Source: Phorcus lineatus
Taxonomy: Eukaryota > Mollusca > Gastropoda > Trochida > Trochidae
DNA: 64,000 nucleotides
Assembly (NCBI GenBank): GCA_921293015.1
Contig: OV121090.1
Span: forward strand, 3,162,001-3,226,000
Direction: 5' to 3'
Part shown: positions 11,542-21,953 of the stretch, one piece after another
How positions within the stretch are numbered: position 1 is the stretch's first letter
Layout: every line of letters begins with the position of its first letter
Made by a program: the position numbers and the translations under genes
The notes under the pieces: generated by a model
Databases searched by the model: none
Seen by the model: only the letters and a program-made list of their open reading frames with translations
Told to the model about the DNA's origin: nothing

Positions 11542-14500
11542 TTAAACGTCAAGGATTGTCTTTCTTTTTCGAAGTGCCTGTTTTACATATTGTGCCAGGT
11601 GATAAAGAATTGTATTATTTGTACATGATAATAGTTGATGGTAAACAGAAATGTTGATATTCACAAGACATTGATTTGGTAGATATATAGTTCTTAAAGT
11701 ATGGTATACTGGGCAAACAAGGCAGAAATGATATTCATCTTCGATGCTGTAAGTGTCGCAGAATTGGCATATTCTTTCTTCGTATGGCAATCCTTCCCAT
11801 CGTCCCGTATTGATTCTCAATGGCAGTTCTGAAGATCTCAACAGGAAAAGAAGTCGTCTATGTTCTCTTTTATTTAAAGCTGACAAGTAAGTTTCGATGT
11901 TTAGCAAAGATTTAACATATTGATAAGATTGAAGTTTCTTCGACTCTGTAATCTGTGTATGCCAATACTGGAGGTTGCAGTCTTTAAGTCTCTGTTTAAA
12001 AACGTTTAAAAAGTTATTGACATCGCCCACTTCTTGATGTAGCCAAACTGTACCAAAACCGTACATAAATAATAGTTCTCGAATTTCTGTCGCCCATGTC
12101 CTTCTGTTTTGGTCGTCAAGAGTCTTAAGATGGATATATACTTGTTTCGGATATCTGTGACGTGGCATTGTTATCAACTTGAGCCAGAACTTAATGCTTC
12201 TTGAATGATAATCTACAGCGATGTCGTGACGTCCACAGTCTCCTAATGCCGCTGCACTCGAAACATGTCGCCCGACACCGAGAGTGAATTTGCAAAAATT
12301 GACATGGAATTGTTCAATTTTTGGTCGTCTTCCGAAGCCCCAAATTTCAGATCCGTACAGAAGAATTGGTTTAATCTGGGTGTCAAACAACTTGAATAAT
12401 AATTGAGGTGATATATTCGTCAATCGTTGTTGGAGAGTCTTGATACTAAATAGAGCCTTGCTTGCCTTAATAGTCAATGTGTTCACTGCTTTACTCCATG
12501 ACAGCCGTGAAGAGAATAATAATCCTAAGTAGTTGTAATATGTTGCAGTATTTATCTTTTCGTGCCCAAACTTCCATTTCTCTACTTGTTTGATAATGCC
12601 TCCTCTTCTGAAAACTATTATTTCTGTCTTGTCAAGGTTGACTTCGAGTCCCCATTTGATACAGAACTTTTGAAGCAAGTCTATCTTTCTCTGAAGGCCT
12701 ATAACGCTATCGTCGAACAGACACAGATCATCTGCGTAGAGAAGCATGAGGATATCAAAAAATTCTTGTCCGACAAAAGTCCCTCTCAATTGGGCTTGTT
12801 GTATCATTTCTTCGAATTCCACTATGAATAATGAGAACAGTAGAGGGCTGAGTGGGCACCCCTGTCGTACACCAGTATTTGTGTCAAAGAAATTAGTAAT
12901 CGATGTGTTGGATATCTTGACAGCAGCTCTCACCTTTGAATATATTGCTTGTAAAATGTTAAGAAATTTTCCATGAATGTTCTTTTGCATAATAACGTAC
13001 CAGAGTAAATTACGGTTTATACCATCGAATGCCTTGCGGAAATCCACGAATAAGCAATAGAATCTTCCATTTCTCTTTGATAGGTATTTCTGTGCGAGTC
13101 CTTGCAGCGTGAAAATATTATCAGTTGTGGCATATCCGGCCCTGAATCCAGCTTGAGACTCCGGTAGCTCCTTAAATACTTCACAGAAATATTGCAGGCG
13201 ACAGTTCAAGATATAAGTAAATAGTTTCCCGAAAACGTCCATTAATGCAATTCCCCTGTAATTGTTAACGTCATTGACATTTCCCTTCTTGTGTAGTGGT
13301 TTAATGAGTCCAGTCGACCAGGATTTTGGATATACACCAGATTGAAAAATGGAGTTGAATAATTCTGTTATATATTTTAGCAGAACATTTTGGCACACTT
13401 TTATCATTTCTGGTAGGATTCCATCCAAACCAGCTGCTTTGCCGTCTTTAAGATGGTTCAATGCACTTAAAACTTCTTCCTCTGTAAAGTTTATATTCAG
13501 AATGTTATTCATATCATCCTCTTCACATGTTGCACAATATAGTTCTTTATGATTATTGACAAACTGTTCACAGAACCGTAGATTATCCTGATCTATTTCG
13601 ACATCCGTTAAATTCAAAAATTTTTCGAAGTATGCTGACCAATCGTCGGTAGATATTATTGGTTTGACTTCTTGTTTCTTGTTCATATTCTTTAGCTTAT
13701 TCCAAAAAGCTTTAGAATTATTCGTTGATGTGATTAAATCGTTAATCTGTTGTTGATCATGTGATCTCTTCTTTTCTCGGCATTTCTGACGATAACAGTT
13801 CCGTAAATGTCTAAATTCACAAAAGGAGGCATGCGTCCCCGTAGCTCTAAACGTATTCAAAGCTTCGTATTTGCTGTCTTTCAATTGTGAACATTCCTTG
13901 TCATACCATTTCTCGCTATGATGCGATCTATCACGATAGGTTCGTATCTCCATTTTGCATTCTGATGCTGATGATGTCATTAGTGACGTCAATGTCTCCA
14001 CCGCGTCATCAATGTCATTAGCAATATCATCCTTGAACTGCTGTATCGTGTAATCATTCAACCTCATGGACACCTGTGAACTGTATGTTACTGCTTTTTG
14101 ACGGTTCCATCTGTATCTTGTAAGTTCATTTACTTGTGATTCTATAACAATATGAGAGTTTACATAATGTGTTTTCACTGTAAGTTTTAACGGTAAGTGA
14201 TCAGATTCACATCTTGATACAACCTCCAAATCAATATCTAGATCGAAGATGGGTGATGAACATAAACAATAATCTACAAGACTAGCTCCATCTCCAACGT
14301 AGCATGTGAAATCACCTTGTGGATCACTTTCACTCCTTCCATTTAGAATATGCAGTCCCAGTGTAGTACACAATTCGATTAAATCTATGCCGTATCGATT
14401 AACAGTATCATCCTTGCTATTTCTTGGAATTTGAAATGAATCAGCAATGTATGGCATATCTTCAAGAGATGGAATATGTCTTGAGTTATCATCGATGATC

Positions 14501-15036
14501 ACGTCCTGTAGATTACCTGTTCTAGCATTTATGTCTCCCATAATGACGATCATCACATCATTAGATATTGTTTCATCACACATAATTTCTGTAACACATG
14601 TTTCTAAATAATCGATACCCTTCTCCGTTCTAGTGTCACTTTTAAGCGATGAGTTTATTGGATGTATATAAATCACTCCAAACAGGATGTCCCGTGAAGT
14701 GCCCAACACGATTTTGTCCATCAAGACAAATATACAATCCACAAATTCTAAATAAATTTTTTTAACACCTGAAACAAATGCATGATTAATACATAATGCT
14801 ACACCACCTCTATTGTTGAATTTTCGATAATTTGTAAAAACTTTGCAGTCAATAAAAGTCTTTTCAATGTCACATTTTGAACAGTTATTCCATACTTCGA
14901 CAAATCCAAACAGACAATATTTTGCACAAAAGTTTATAAAATCATTATCAAATAATTTATGATATAGTCCACAAACGTTCCATGACATGAATGTGAGGTT
15001 GTGTTCAGTTGAGTTCGAGTCTCCATTTGGTATCAT
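11542..15036 (-). CDS. LINE ORF2: apurinic-type endonuclease plus reverse transcriptase
   Basis: The product has 1164 residues with no internal stop or frameshift. It would nick target DNA and reverse-transcribe LINE RNA at the nick. Endonuclease domain (about 15-290): MSWNVCGL at 17-24, E47 in FGFVEVW, D168/N170 in GDINART, and S278-D279-H280. Reverse transcriptase (about 520-800): GKAAGLDG near 532-539, D665 in FVDFRKAFD (motif A), RQGCPLSP at 724-731 (motif B) and YADD at 767-770 (motif C). The C-terminus has a likely zinc knuckle, C1090-x2-C1093-x9-H1103-x4-C1108. All key residues seem present, so the enzyme may be active or only recently silenced. The start codon lies 18 nt after the ORF1 stop. 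This arrangement suggests ORF2 is translated by reinitiation from a bicistronic RNA, which is inference. Confidence 0.95.
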   Translation of the reverse strand: MIPNGDSNSTEHNLTFMSWNVCGLYHKLFDNDFINFCAKYCLFGFVEVWNNCSKCDIEKTFIDCKVFTNYRKFNNRGGVALCINHAFVSGVKKIYLEFVDCIFVLMDKIVLGTSRDILFGVIYIHPINSSLKSDTRTEKGIDYLETCVTEIMCDETISNDVMIVIMGDINARTGNLQDVIIDDNSRHIPSLEDMPYIADSFQIPRNSKDDTVNRYGIDLIELCTTLGLHILNGRSESDPQGDFTCYVGDGASLVDYCLCSSPIFDLDIDLEVVSRCESDHLPLKLTVKTHYVNSHIVIESQVNELTRYRWNRQKAVTYSSQVSMRLNDYTIQQFKDDIANDIDDAVETLTSLMTSSASECKMEIRTYRDRSHHSEKWYDKECSQLKDSKYEALNTFRATGTHASFCEFRHLRNCYRQKCREKKRSHDQQQINDLITSTNNSKAFWNKLKNMNKKQEVKPIISTDDWSAYFEKFLNLTDVEIDQDNLRFCEQFVNNHKELYCATCEEDDMNNILNINFTEEEVLSALNHLKDGKAAGLDGILPEMIKVCQNVLLKYITELFNSIFQSGVYPKSWSTGLIKPLHKKGNVNDVNNYRGIALMDVFGKLFTYILNCRLQYFCEVFKELPESQAGFRAGYATTDNIFTLQGLAQKYLSKRNGRFYCLFVDFRKAFDGINRNLLWYVIMQKNIHGKFLNILQAIYSKVRAAVKISNTSITNFFDTNTGVRQGCPLSPLLFSLFIVEFEEMIQQAQLRGTFVGQEFFDILMLLYADDLCLFDDSVIGLQRKIDLLQKFCIKWGLEVNLDKTEIIVFRRGGIIKQVEKWKFGHEKINTATYYNYLGLLFSSRLSWSKAVNTLTIKASKALFSIKTLQQRLTNISPQLLFKLFDTQIKPILLYGSEIWGFGRRPKIEQFHVNFCKFTLGVGRHVSSAAALGDCGRHDIAVDYHSRSIKFWLKLITMPRHRYPKQVYIHLKTLDDQNRRTWATEIRELLFMYGFGTVWLHQEVGDVNNFLNVFKQRLKDCNLQYWHTQITESKKLQSYQYVKSLLNIETYLSALNKREHRRLLFLLRSSELPLRINTGRWEGLPYEERICQFCDTYSIEDEYHFCLVCPVYHTLRTIYLPNQCLVNINISVYHQLLSCTNNTILYHLAQYVKQALRKRKTILDV

Positions 15037-15054
15037 CTGAGCCGGGCCACTTCG

Positions 15055-15240
15055 TCAGTTCAAGCTGTCCTGAGTAAGACTCTGCGTCTGGCCTTCCTTT
15101 ATCACAACAAGGGAATCCTTCGTGACGTCATACGTGTAAATGTTACCATCAACAAACAGTTTATCATAACGCAAATAACACTTCCGACCCGCTTCACGAC
15201 TCTCGAACATGAGATTTGGTATGTATTGAGGCAAAAGCCT
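15055..15240 (-). pseudogene. LINE ORF1, C-terminal remnant
   Basis: About 60 residues, in the frame ending at 15055, look like the C-terminal end of a LINE ORF1 nucleic-acid-binding protein. They include GRKCYLRYDKLFVDG and NIYTYDVTKD, a pattern I recognise from invertebrate LINE ORF1 tails. The frame stays open to 15357, but the upstream part (cysteine- and leucine-rich) does not look like ORF1 and is probably flanking DNA read through by chance. The protein is truncated and unlikely to work. Confidence 0.65.
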
Positions 15241-15261
15241 AGTAGTATGAGAAACACGTCG

Positions 15262-15775
15262 GGTCGAAGTGAGTAGGTAAATCCATCTCAAATAGAATAA
15301 AGGTTTACACGAAAATCTGCAAAGGCATTGAGAAGTTAGTGTTATAATACAAGACAATTCTTATTTGATTTCACACGCCGTTTCTGAGCTTCTTCTTGCC
15401 CAGAAGAAGTAGTCGAGAAACGTCGTGAGAAATCAAAGGTTGACATGTTTACAAAGATTTTATGGAAGATATAAAAACCAGTACATTATAGTAAGTTTCC
15501 AAAGGTAAACTTGAAAAATGAACTGAATAGTAAAAGATTAAAGTGTCACTCAACGTAACGCTTGTGAAATACATGTTCATTCAACATTTGACTGAGATGC
15601 CACGGGTAACGTGAAATTGGTGGCTGGAATCTGAATCAACCAATTAGTGCACATTATTTGTGTTGAAAAGGAGTAAGTTACATTTATGTTTTCGGAAAAA
15701 CATTACTATTAGCGCGAGTAAGTGAGCGGGTTAAGAGTTTATAGTTAAGGGAGCGAGTACTATATTTGGCAAGGA
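15262..15775. other. Non-coding stretch with short inverted repeat
   Basis: Around 15388-15410 the sequence GAGCTTCTTCTTGCCCAGAAG can fold on itself (CTTCTTCT against AGAAGAAG). It sits at the likely 5' junction of the LINE. No gene seen in the rest. Confidence 0.4.
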
Positions 15776-16468
15776 AAAAATAAGCTATGTTGACAAATGT
15801 CACATAAATGACGATCGATATAGTCCCCAATTTATATCTAATTTTCTCGTTTGTCATAAGACGTTAGAAACGTTTAACCATATGCCACCATTTAGGATGA
15901 AATGTAACAATCATTGTTGGTACCAGAACTGTCTTTGTTATGTACTTCGCTCTACATACAATATTAAAGATGCAATTTCCTTATGGGATTGTTTCATTGA
16001 ACGAGCTCAAGCTCCCATAAGCATTGTTATATTACCCCTAAGCTCATGAGATCGTTATCCAACTATCATTTATAAAGAGGTACGTATACAGATTGGGAAC
16101 CAGGTACTCCTTTTTCAAAGCTTTCTTAGTGCTTAGGGAGTCGTAAGTACTATACATTGACATTGGCCTATGACTATCTAAGCACTAAGAAACTTCGCAG
16201 GTGTAGTTCCATGATATGTGTGTTGCATCACTGTTCTCGGCCAGTTTTCTCAATCTTTATAGATCATATCGATTCCTAGATGTGTTTGTACCATTGTGTC
16301 AGATCCTATCCTTCATCATCACAATTCAAATTGCATGACATCAAATGAGATGTTTTTTATTTTTTTAACGTTAGGATCAGATGTATCCATGCAAGCCTTT
16401 GTTAGATTATTGATGTCAATAGCTGTGTTCTACATTAAACACGAACAGAGATTCTGATGGGGGAAACC

Positions 16469-16557
16469 ATTCTCTCCTAACAGAGGTAGGTCCGGCATAA
16501 ATTCCTATAGAGGTTGTATAGGAATTTATGACGGAGCTACCTCTGTTAGCAGAGAAT
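16469..16557. mobile_element. Fold-back insert, 41-bp arms, 7-nt loop
   Basis: The left arm starts ATTCTCTCCTAACAGAGGTA (16469-16509), the loop is GAGGTTG, and the right arm (16517-16557) is its inverse with about four mismatches. GGGGAAA lies on both sides (16460-16466 and 16559-16565), a candidate 7-bp target duplication. The related copy at 2.7 kb has only GTGGGAAAAGTC at this point, so the hairpin looks inserted. A transcript would form a near-perfect hairpin of microRNA-precursor size; that role is speculation. Confidence 0.7.
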
Positions 16558-16721
16558 AGGGGAAATATATTTCAATCATTTTTGTAATGTTTATTTCTTT
16601 CAATTCTTAATATAAAAATTTTTTGTGTTGAATGTTTTTCAAACTTTTCAAATTAAGGTTTACATCACATTCAAAGTTTTTTCAACAAGTTGTTTTTACT
16701 AGTTCGGTATCGATAACAGTT

Positions 16722-17294
16722 CTAATGATGTGTTTTCTTAGTTAAATCATATGTTAAAGCGTTGAAACTGTCAAGGGCACAAAAGAAATCACTGAGTTTG
16801 GCCATATGGTTTATAAGTTTTGAGTTGAAGAAAATCACAGATGTTTTTCCTACTAAATTGCCAAAAATATAAGTCGTTAGAGGCACTACTACACATAACG
16901 ATTCACCAAAAATATACGGAAATATCATCACCAGTAGAGCTGTAGAGAATGCTACACTAGGAATACTAATTAACGTCAAAAGAAACCAACGATATATTTT
17001 AAAGGTTTGGGACAACGTTGAGCGCAGAATAGTCGAGGAGATCAATCAATACTAACTGTGAAAGAATTCCATGAAGAAGTATGTATACTTTGCCTGTGAC
17101 GACCAAATTCTAACAACCATGTGAAAGAATGCCGTAAGTAGCATATACAGCAGTTCTCTCCCCACAGAGGTACAAGTTATCAAGTTTGAGAAGCCTCTTG
17201 AAAAGCACTTTGAGTCATCTTGATAGAACACGGTAACGTAATATGGTGACTGAATCATGGCATAAACTTTGATGACAACAAGTAAACGTTCCAT
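16722..17294 (-). pseudogene. Possible membrane-protein relic, two in-frame stops
   Basis: Read on the minus strand, 17294-17055 and 17045-16725 are open in the same frame. They are separated by two close stop codons (TAG, TGA) within GTTAGTATTGATTG. The second part is strongly hydrophobic, with likely membrane segments around RWFLLTLISIPSVAFSTALL and SLCVVVPLTTYIFGNLVG. A possible splice acceptor (TTCTTTCACAG) lies at the stops and is conserved in the diverged copy near 3.7 kb. It could be an exon of a multi-pass protein, a relic, or chance. No family recognised. Confidence 0.3.
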
Positions 17295-17299
17295 CCAAG

Positions 17300-19015
17300 G
17301 AAGCCCGGAGAAGTGCTGGTATTCAAACAGAGGTTACTGTAGGATTTTATTACTTTATCTTCCTCTTAAGGGAGGGAATGCATATGCACAAGGTTAATTA
17401 ACGTTAAAGATATAATGGAACAGGTAAACATACTGTTCACGACTACTGAAATAAAGCACATTTTCAATAGGTTGATTACGTCCAATCAAATTATTTTAAA
17501 ATTGATATTTGGTTATTTTGTGGAGAAAATAAAAGACATTTCGTCCTATTGAGTATATGTGTTCCGTAGGACAGAAAATATGCTTTAATATTATTTGTGA
17601 TATTTCAAACGTCTGGGATCAATTTAAACAGTGTATATTTATACCAGGAGATAATGCAATCGTTTGTCCAGGATAAAATATTGCATATGATCAAAGATTG
17701 TATCAATTTTGACTGGTCCAAAGACGGTCACAGTCCATAGAAAGCGATATTGAGAACAATCGCAAAAGCCAATCCACTTTGATATTGACCCATTGTTGAC
17801 GTAATGCCTATGTGACGTCACGTCAACAATTGCTTAGCAACGTTACGTCACCTTAGATGTCGGCGTTTCTTGCCGTGAAGATGAATCACTTTGCCGACGT
17901 TAATGTTGAAGAACAAAAAGAAATTTGAAACATATAATAAAAGCTCGGTCAATATTGTTTTACTCAGGTCAATAAAAAACGATATTGACCTCTACAGAAG
18001 TCTATAATTGTATAATATCCAGATTGGTACGATTGCCGCTGACTGAATGGCTTTCTGATGTTATTACACATATGAATATATTCATGCAATACACATTACA
18101 ATTTATGAACATATCCTTTTTATTAAAGTTCGAATTTAAAAGGATTCATTTGCGGTTTATCATGATCAGACCATTTAAAGAGACAGCTTCATCAATAAGT
18201 GATGTAGTTTCGGTTATTTTGGACATGGTCGATTTATTTTGTCATCTACACCAGTGAGTCTTAGCAATCAGTATGTCTTACTTCCTCCCATGCTGTCTTC
18301 ATTTACATGTAATTTTAAAATGTTGTTGTTATGTTTTGGGTCTGTACGAAAAAAATGTAATTCCGTCTTAAGGTAATGTAAATCATTTACCGATGATTAT
18401 AAACACGGTAGCGCAATGAACATTACGGAACAATGAGGTTGATAATCCATTCATTTTCAAATTCAAATTTTCTGGAGAATTAATCGCTATCAATATTGAA
18501 AATAGATTTCTCTGATTAAGATGGATATCTTCGGAGCTTTTCCAATTACAAAAAGTTGTTGACATCAAATGATAATTGTACATGCAGTTCACATGTTCAA
18601 TTTCTTCAGGAGTTAATGGCTTACCATTGTTTGGAATTCAGGAGTTTCTGACTTCAAACAGGTATGTAATTGCTAAGTGTATTTAAGAATATAAACAGAA
18701 TGCCTCAAGCTTGTTTTCTGACATTTAGATACATCAAGTCGGTTAATAAACAAGAGCCGTGTGAAATCCATTCGTTTGCTATTGTATACCTTGTTTTGAT
18801 GACATTCTGTGGTATCAAATTGCCTTGAAATTATATTTTTCATCTCCAATCTTCAAAATAAAACGTTATTGATTAAACTTTTAGGTAGACGTTTGCATTG
18901 CGAAGTTGTTGATATTGATTTATGACTTTGTTTTCTTTCATGTTAACGCACTTATATATCATGCATGAATAAGGCATTACGATGTAAGTATATTAAACAG
19001 TAGTACTATGTCCAT
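17300..19015. other. Non-coding stretch
   Basis: No recognised gene. Small frames at 17639-17821 and 18383-18592 (minus) and 17985-18257 (plus) have AT-rich chance composition. A palindromic TGACGTCACGTCA near 17812-17824 contains a CRE-like TGACGTCA core; without a nearby gene its meaning is unknown. Confidence 0.4.
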
Positions 19016-19019
19016 CCAA

Positions 19020-19240
19020 GTATTATAAAATTCTGTAATCTTATGAACAGTAAAAATCAAATTACACTACAAAATCTGGCTATGTACATCTACAATGCAA
19101 TGAAGTACAGAACATAATATGTCATATCACTAAAGTGTTAACTTATGTACATCCCAACTACTTCTGTATGTGTATGGCCTGAGACCTCTTCAGTACCGAA
19201 ATAAAGAAGAAGATAGAAGAAGAAGAATAAGGCCGTTTAA
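19020..19240 (+). pseudogene. LINE 3' end with AAG-rich tail
   Basis: The sequence TGTATGGCCTGAGACCTCTT, CAGTACCGAAATAAAG and a tail of GAAGAAGATAGAAGAAGAAG repeats matches the 3' layout of the 11.5-kb LINE family: paired GGCC-type block, AATAAA, short tandem tail. A stretch just upstream (ATAATATGTCATATCACTAAAG) resembles the ORF2 C-terminus coding sequence. Severely truncated. Confidence 0.6.
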
Positions 19241-19379
19241 GTAACTGAATTTAATAGTTTGCAAGTTGAAAACAGGTTCGGAAATTTTTAATCATTATCA
19301 GCAGTTATCGTACTCATCATCATCGAACTATTAGCATCATTATTTATATCAGTTTATAATCTAGACTTATGGAGAGGTT

Positions 19380-20113
19380 TAAAAATTACCCCGTCTCAAG
19401 TTATGTTACAAATCAAAGATTTAATGAACATTTGGCTAGCAAGAAATCTTACACCTTAAACACATTACAGTTCTTAAATACCTCTGTCTGCCAAAGTTAA
19501 ATACCCTTTCTCCACCCTATCCCTCCAACCTGCGTCTGTTATTGATAAATTCCAAACAGAGTGTTTTGAATTTATATGGAGATATACCAGACAAAGTTAA
19601 AAAGAGTTACCGTTAATCTTAATCCGAAACATGGGGGCCTAAGGTTCTAATTAGAAAAATGTGTTATATTTTTGCAAAAATCAAAATGGGTTCAAAGATT
19701 TCTAAGTTGTGCATTTTTTTGGAAAGATAAACTCAAGCAAAGTCTGCATAATCGAAATCTTTTGTGGATTCATTACAAAACATATTTTCTTACTTAGTGC
19801 TATCTTCAGTTTAAGATCCGGTTTTGATACGAGTCTTTAAAGATTGGCCCAATATTCTCAAGAGATATAAATGGCATGTTTAAAGTAAGTACGATCTACA
19901 ATTTCAAAATATATGGAATAGTGATTGTCTAAAGGTTGGAAATAAGAATATTTTATACAGAAGCTGGGGTAAAAAAGAAATAATAATTGTGAATGATTTA
20001 TTAAATGAAAATGGAAGATTTTAATGAAGAATTGTGTACCGCATATTCTTTGGATTTACTTTCTTCACTACGAAGGTACTACACGTTCAGTTCTTTATAT
20101 AACTCAGTAAGTG
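19380..20113 (+). pseudogene. Decayed L1/Tx1-type LINE ORF2, C-terminal part
   Basis: In several frames the plus strand encodes pieces typical of the region after the reverse transcriptase in L1/Tx1-type elements: FQTECFEFIWRY near 19552, NPKHGGL near 19625, QNIWNSDCLKVGNKNILYR near 19905-19960, then WGKKEIIIVNDLLNENGRF to 20022, and EELCTAYSLD after a frameshift. Many stops and shifts show it is long dead. An M1 element splits it at 20114. Confidence 0.8.
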
Positions 20114-20454
20114 CATCCTGCTTCATCAGCGTAATTGAATCTGCTGATCGAGCTCCTTCCATATACCCTAATCTCATTCAAGCCAAAAACCCTCGTATCG
20201 CTAGCTATCTAACCAGCCAATGAGACGACTCGCATTCAGCACCAGCGGCACAACCCGGTTGGAAAAATCCTTTTTGTTAAAGCTAGTAGCTTTATGCGCC
20301 TTGATTAACGACATTTCATAGGCTGAAAAAAACAGGTGAGCATAGCCACGAATATCTAGCAGCGCCAGCCGTACGAGGGATTTGGCCCGAATGAGATCAG
20401 GCTATATGGAAGGAGCTCGATCAGCGGATTCAATTACGCTGATGTAGCAGGATG
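20114..20454 (+). mobile_element. MITE family M1, copy 2 (341 bp)
   Basis: Terminal repeats of about 60 bp run from CATCCTGCTTCATCAGCGTA inward and from GATGTAGCAGGATG outward, including AATCCGCTGATCGAGCTCC and CCATATACCCTGATCTCAT. Flanks are CAGTAAGTG (20105-20113) and CAGTAGGTG (20455-20463), a 9-bp target duplication with one mismatch. The core has GCTAGCTATCTAACCAGCC, CACAACCCGG and TTCATAGGCTGAA. A 72-codon frame crossing the left end is not a gene. Confidence 0.88.
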
Positions 20455-20463
20455 CAGTAGGTG

Positions 20464-20577
20464 TTATATATGTGCAAATGAGCAATCTTTCTTTGTATAT
20501 TACCCTGTATGCCATCCTGTACTTATACCTAAAAAAGCAAAATAAAAAAAATAATCATCATCATTATTATTATTCTG
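20464..20577 (+). pseudogene. L1/Tx1-type LINE 3' end, downstream of the M1 insert
   Basis: After the M1 element the sequence continues to AAGCAAAATAAAAAAAATAA and a tail of ATCATCATCATTATTATTATT, which I read as the 3' terminus of the same LINE. It is separated from its coding remnant by the later M1 insertion. Confidence 0.6.
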
Positions 20578-20579
20578 TC

Positions 20580-21950
20580 TGGCATGGTAAAACATTTGCA
20601 TAATTGCATCATCCATGGCTTGAAGCATGTTCTGCATTATTCATAACATCCGTTATTTGGTTTGGTGATTCTATTGTTTCAGGCGCAATTTTTCCCTCTG
20701 CGTAGAAGAACGGTCAATATCAGAACAATAGCCTGGTAAGAAAACAAGGATCTTGATCAACACCCTCGGAAGGCATTATGTTTTTAAGGTCACTACTATT
20801 TAACTTGGTGAAACTGCATAAACATTATAGATTACCTTAAATATGAACAGAATTTATAGTATCGTGAACATGAACTGGCTTTCACGGTAGTTATTGCTTG
20901 AGTGAGATCAAGTGATATCTACACGGGATGTATACAGCGTTGATGTCTCAACAATCTTTTCAAAGCTGTAACCTCAATTTCAAAATGCTTGTCAGAGATA
21001 AATTTATTATCCAAGATTTTGAAGATTTATAAATGGCAGAAAATGTTTCCGGGGCAGTACCGTGTTCCGAATACCACAACCAAATCGAAGAATTTTATAC
21101 TACATATCTCATTAATGCCTTAGCGTTTATAACAGATTCATGAAGGTAGACCATGCTGAAAGTAATGGAACGAAGCAATGTTAATGATCATTTGAAACAA
21201 TTTTAACGAAAACTGAAAATTAATAATAAAAAGCTCCTCTCCAATATTGCATAGAATATTGAAATTCTGTGTTATATTCAGAAAGAAAATCATTATGTTT
21301 TCCAGACACTGGACGCGAGACAAACGAAGACGCAGTGACGAAATAACCCGTTTGTTGACTTGGTACAGTTCTGGTACAGATCTGGTACAGATCTGATCAT
21401 GAAGAGTATGCGTGGTGTTGGAGGCTGCACAAACATCACGATCCTTTTGTTTACTCAGCGCCTCTATGCTGCCGGAATATGATTGTCAGCCGCGATGTGG
21501 AACAGATACGAAGAATTTCACAATGCAAATGAAAAACACCAACTGCATAGACTATCAGTGATATTGATCCTTCTACATTTTTTTCTCTGCAAGAGCTTTT
21601 AAGACATCTAATTAGGCTTACGATTTATAAAGATAAACAATTAGAAAATGTCGAGTCTTCCATTATTTACCTCATCTAGCCTTTCGTGATTTTTACTTTA
21701 AAAGAACCAGATACGTTTTGACAGGGAAAAATAATTACACAAAAACTGAAGAATAAACAGGGTTGCGACATATTTTCTGAAAGATTTTAAGCGCGACATT
21801 AACACGTGCATAAAACGTGCACGGGTAATCTCAATCTTGTAGATTGTAATTAATATCTCTGACGTCTTTTTAATGTTAAGTTCAGGATTAAAATCGCGGC
21901 TACACATCATGAAAGTTGATTTTGAACATTTTAAAAGAGAGTTACTGATT
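20580..21950. other. Non-coding stretch
   Basis: No gene recognised. A small direct repeat, GGTACAGTTCTGGTACAGATCTGGTACAGATC in three steps, lies near 21362-21394. Short minus-strand frames (21138-21323, 21698-21910) have no supporting features. Confidence 0.4.
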
Positions 21951-21953
21951 AAT

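Larger units (their letters stand above)
11468..15260 (-). mobile_element. Non-LTR retrotransposon (LINE), 5'-truncated
   Basis: The element reads leftward. It has the end of ORF1 (15055 to about 15240), an 18-nt gap, an intact ORF2 (15036-11542), a 3' UTR of about 70 nt with ATGGGCCAATGGCCTTTATA, an AATAAA signal and a tail of AATTGAATTGAAT, a short tandem repeat instead of poly(A). Such tails are known for CR1/L2/RTE-like clades; the exact clade is not certain. Similarity to other ORF1 proteins appears to stop near 15240, consistent with the 5' truncation usual for target-primed integration. Related fragments lie at 8.8, 19.1, 22.7 and 37.4 kb. Confidence 0.9.
15780..17300 (+). repeat. Diverged duplicated segment, copy 2
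   Basis: This is the partner of 1905-3740 in the same orientation (shared blocks listed there). This copy lacks the 159-bp inverted-repeat element and instead carries a 90-bp fold-back insert at 16469-16557. It alone retains long minus-strand open frames (16722-17294). The duplicated unit may be an old mobile element or a duplicated gene region. Confidence 0.6.

Noticed and set aside
12562..13552. Plus-strand frames of 67-89 codons within the LINE
   Set aside because: Antisense shadows of the 1164-codon LINE ORF2.
20005..20223. 72-codon frame beginning MKMEDFNEELCTAYS
   Set aside because: A chimera of the dead LINE coding remnant and the left end of the M1 insertion.
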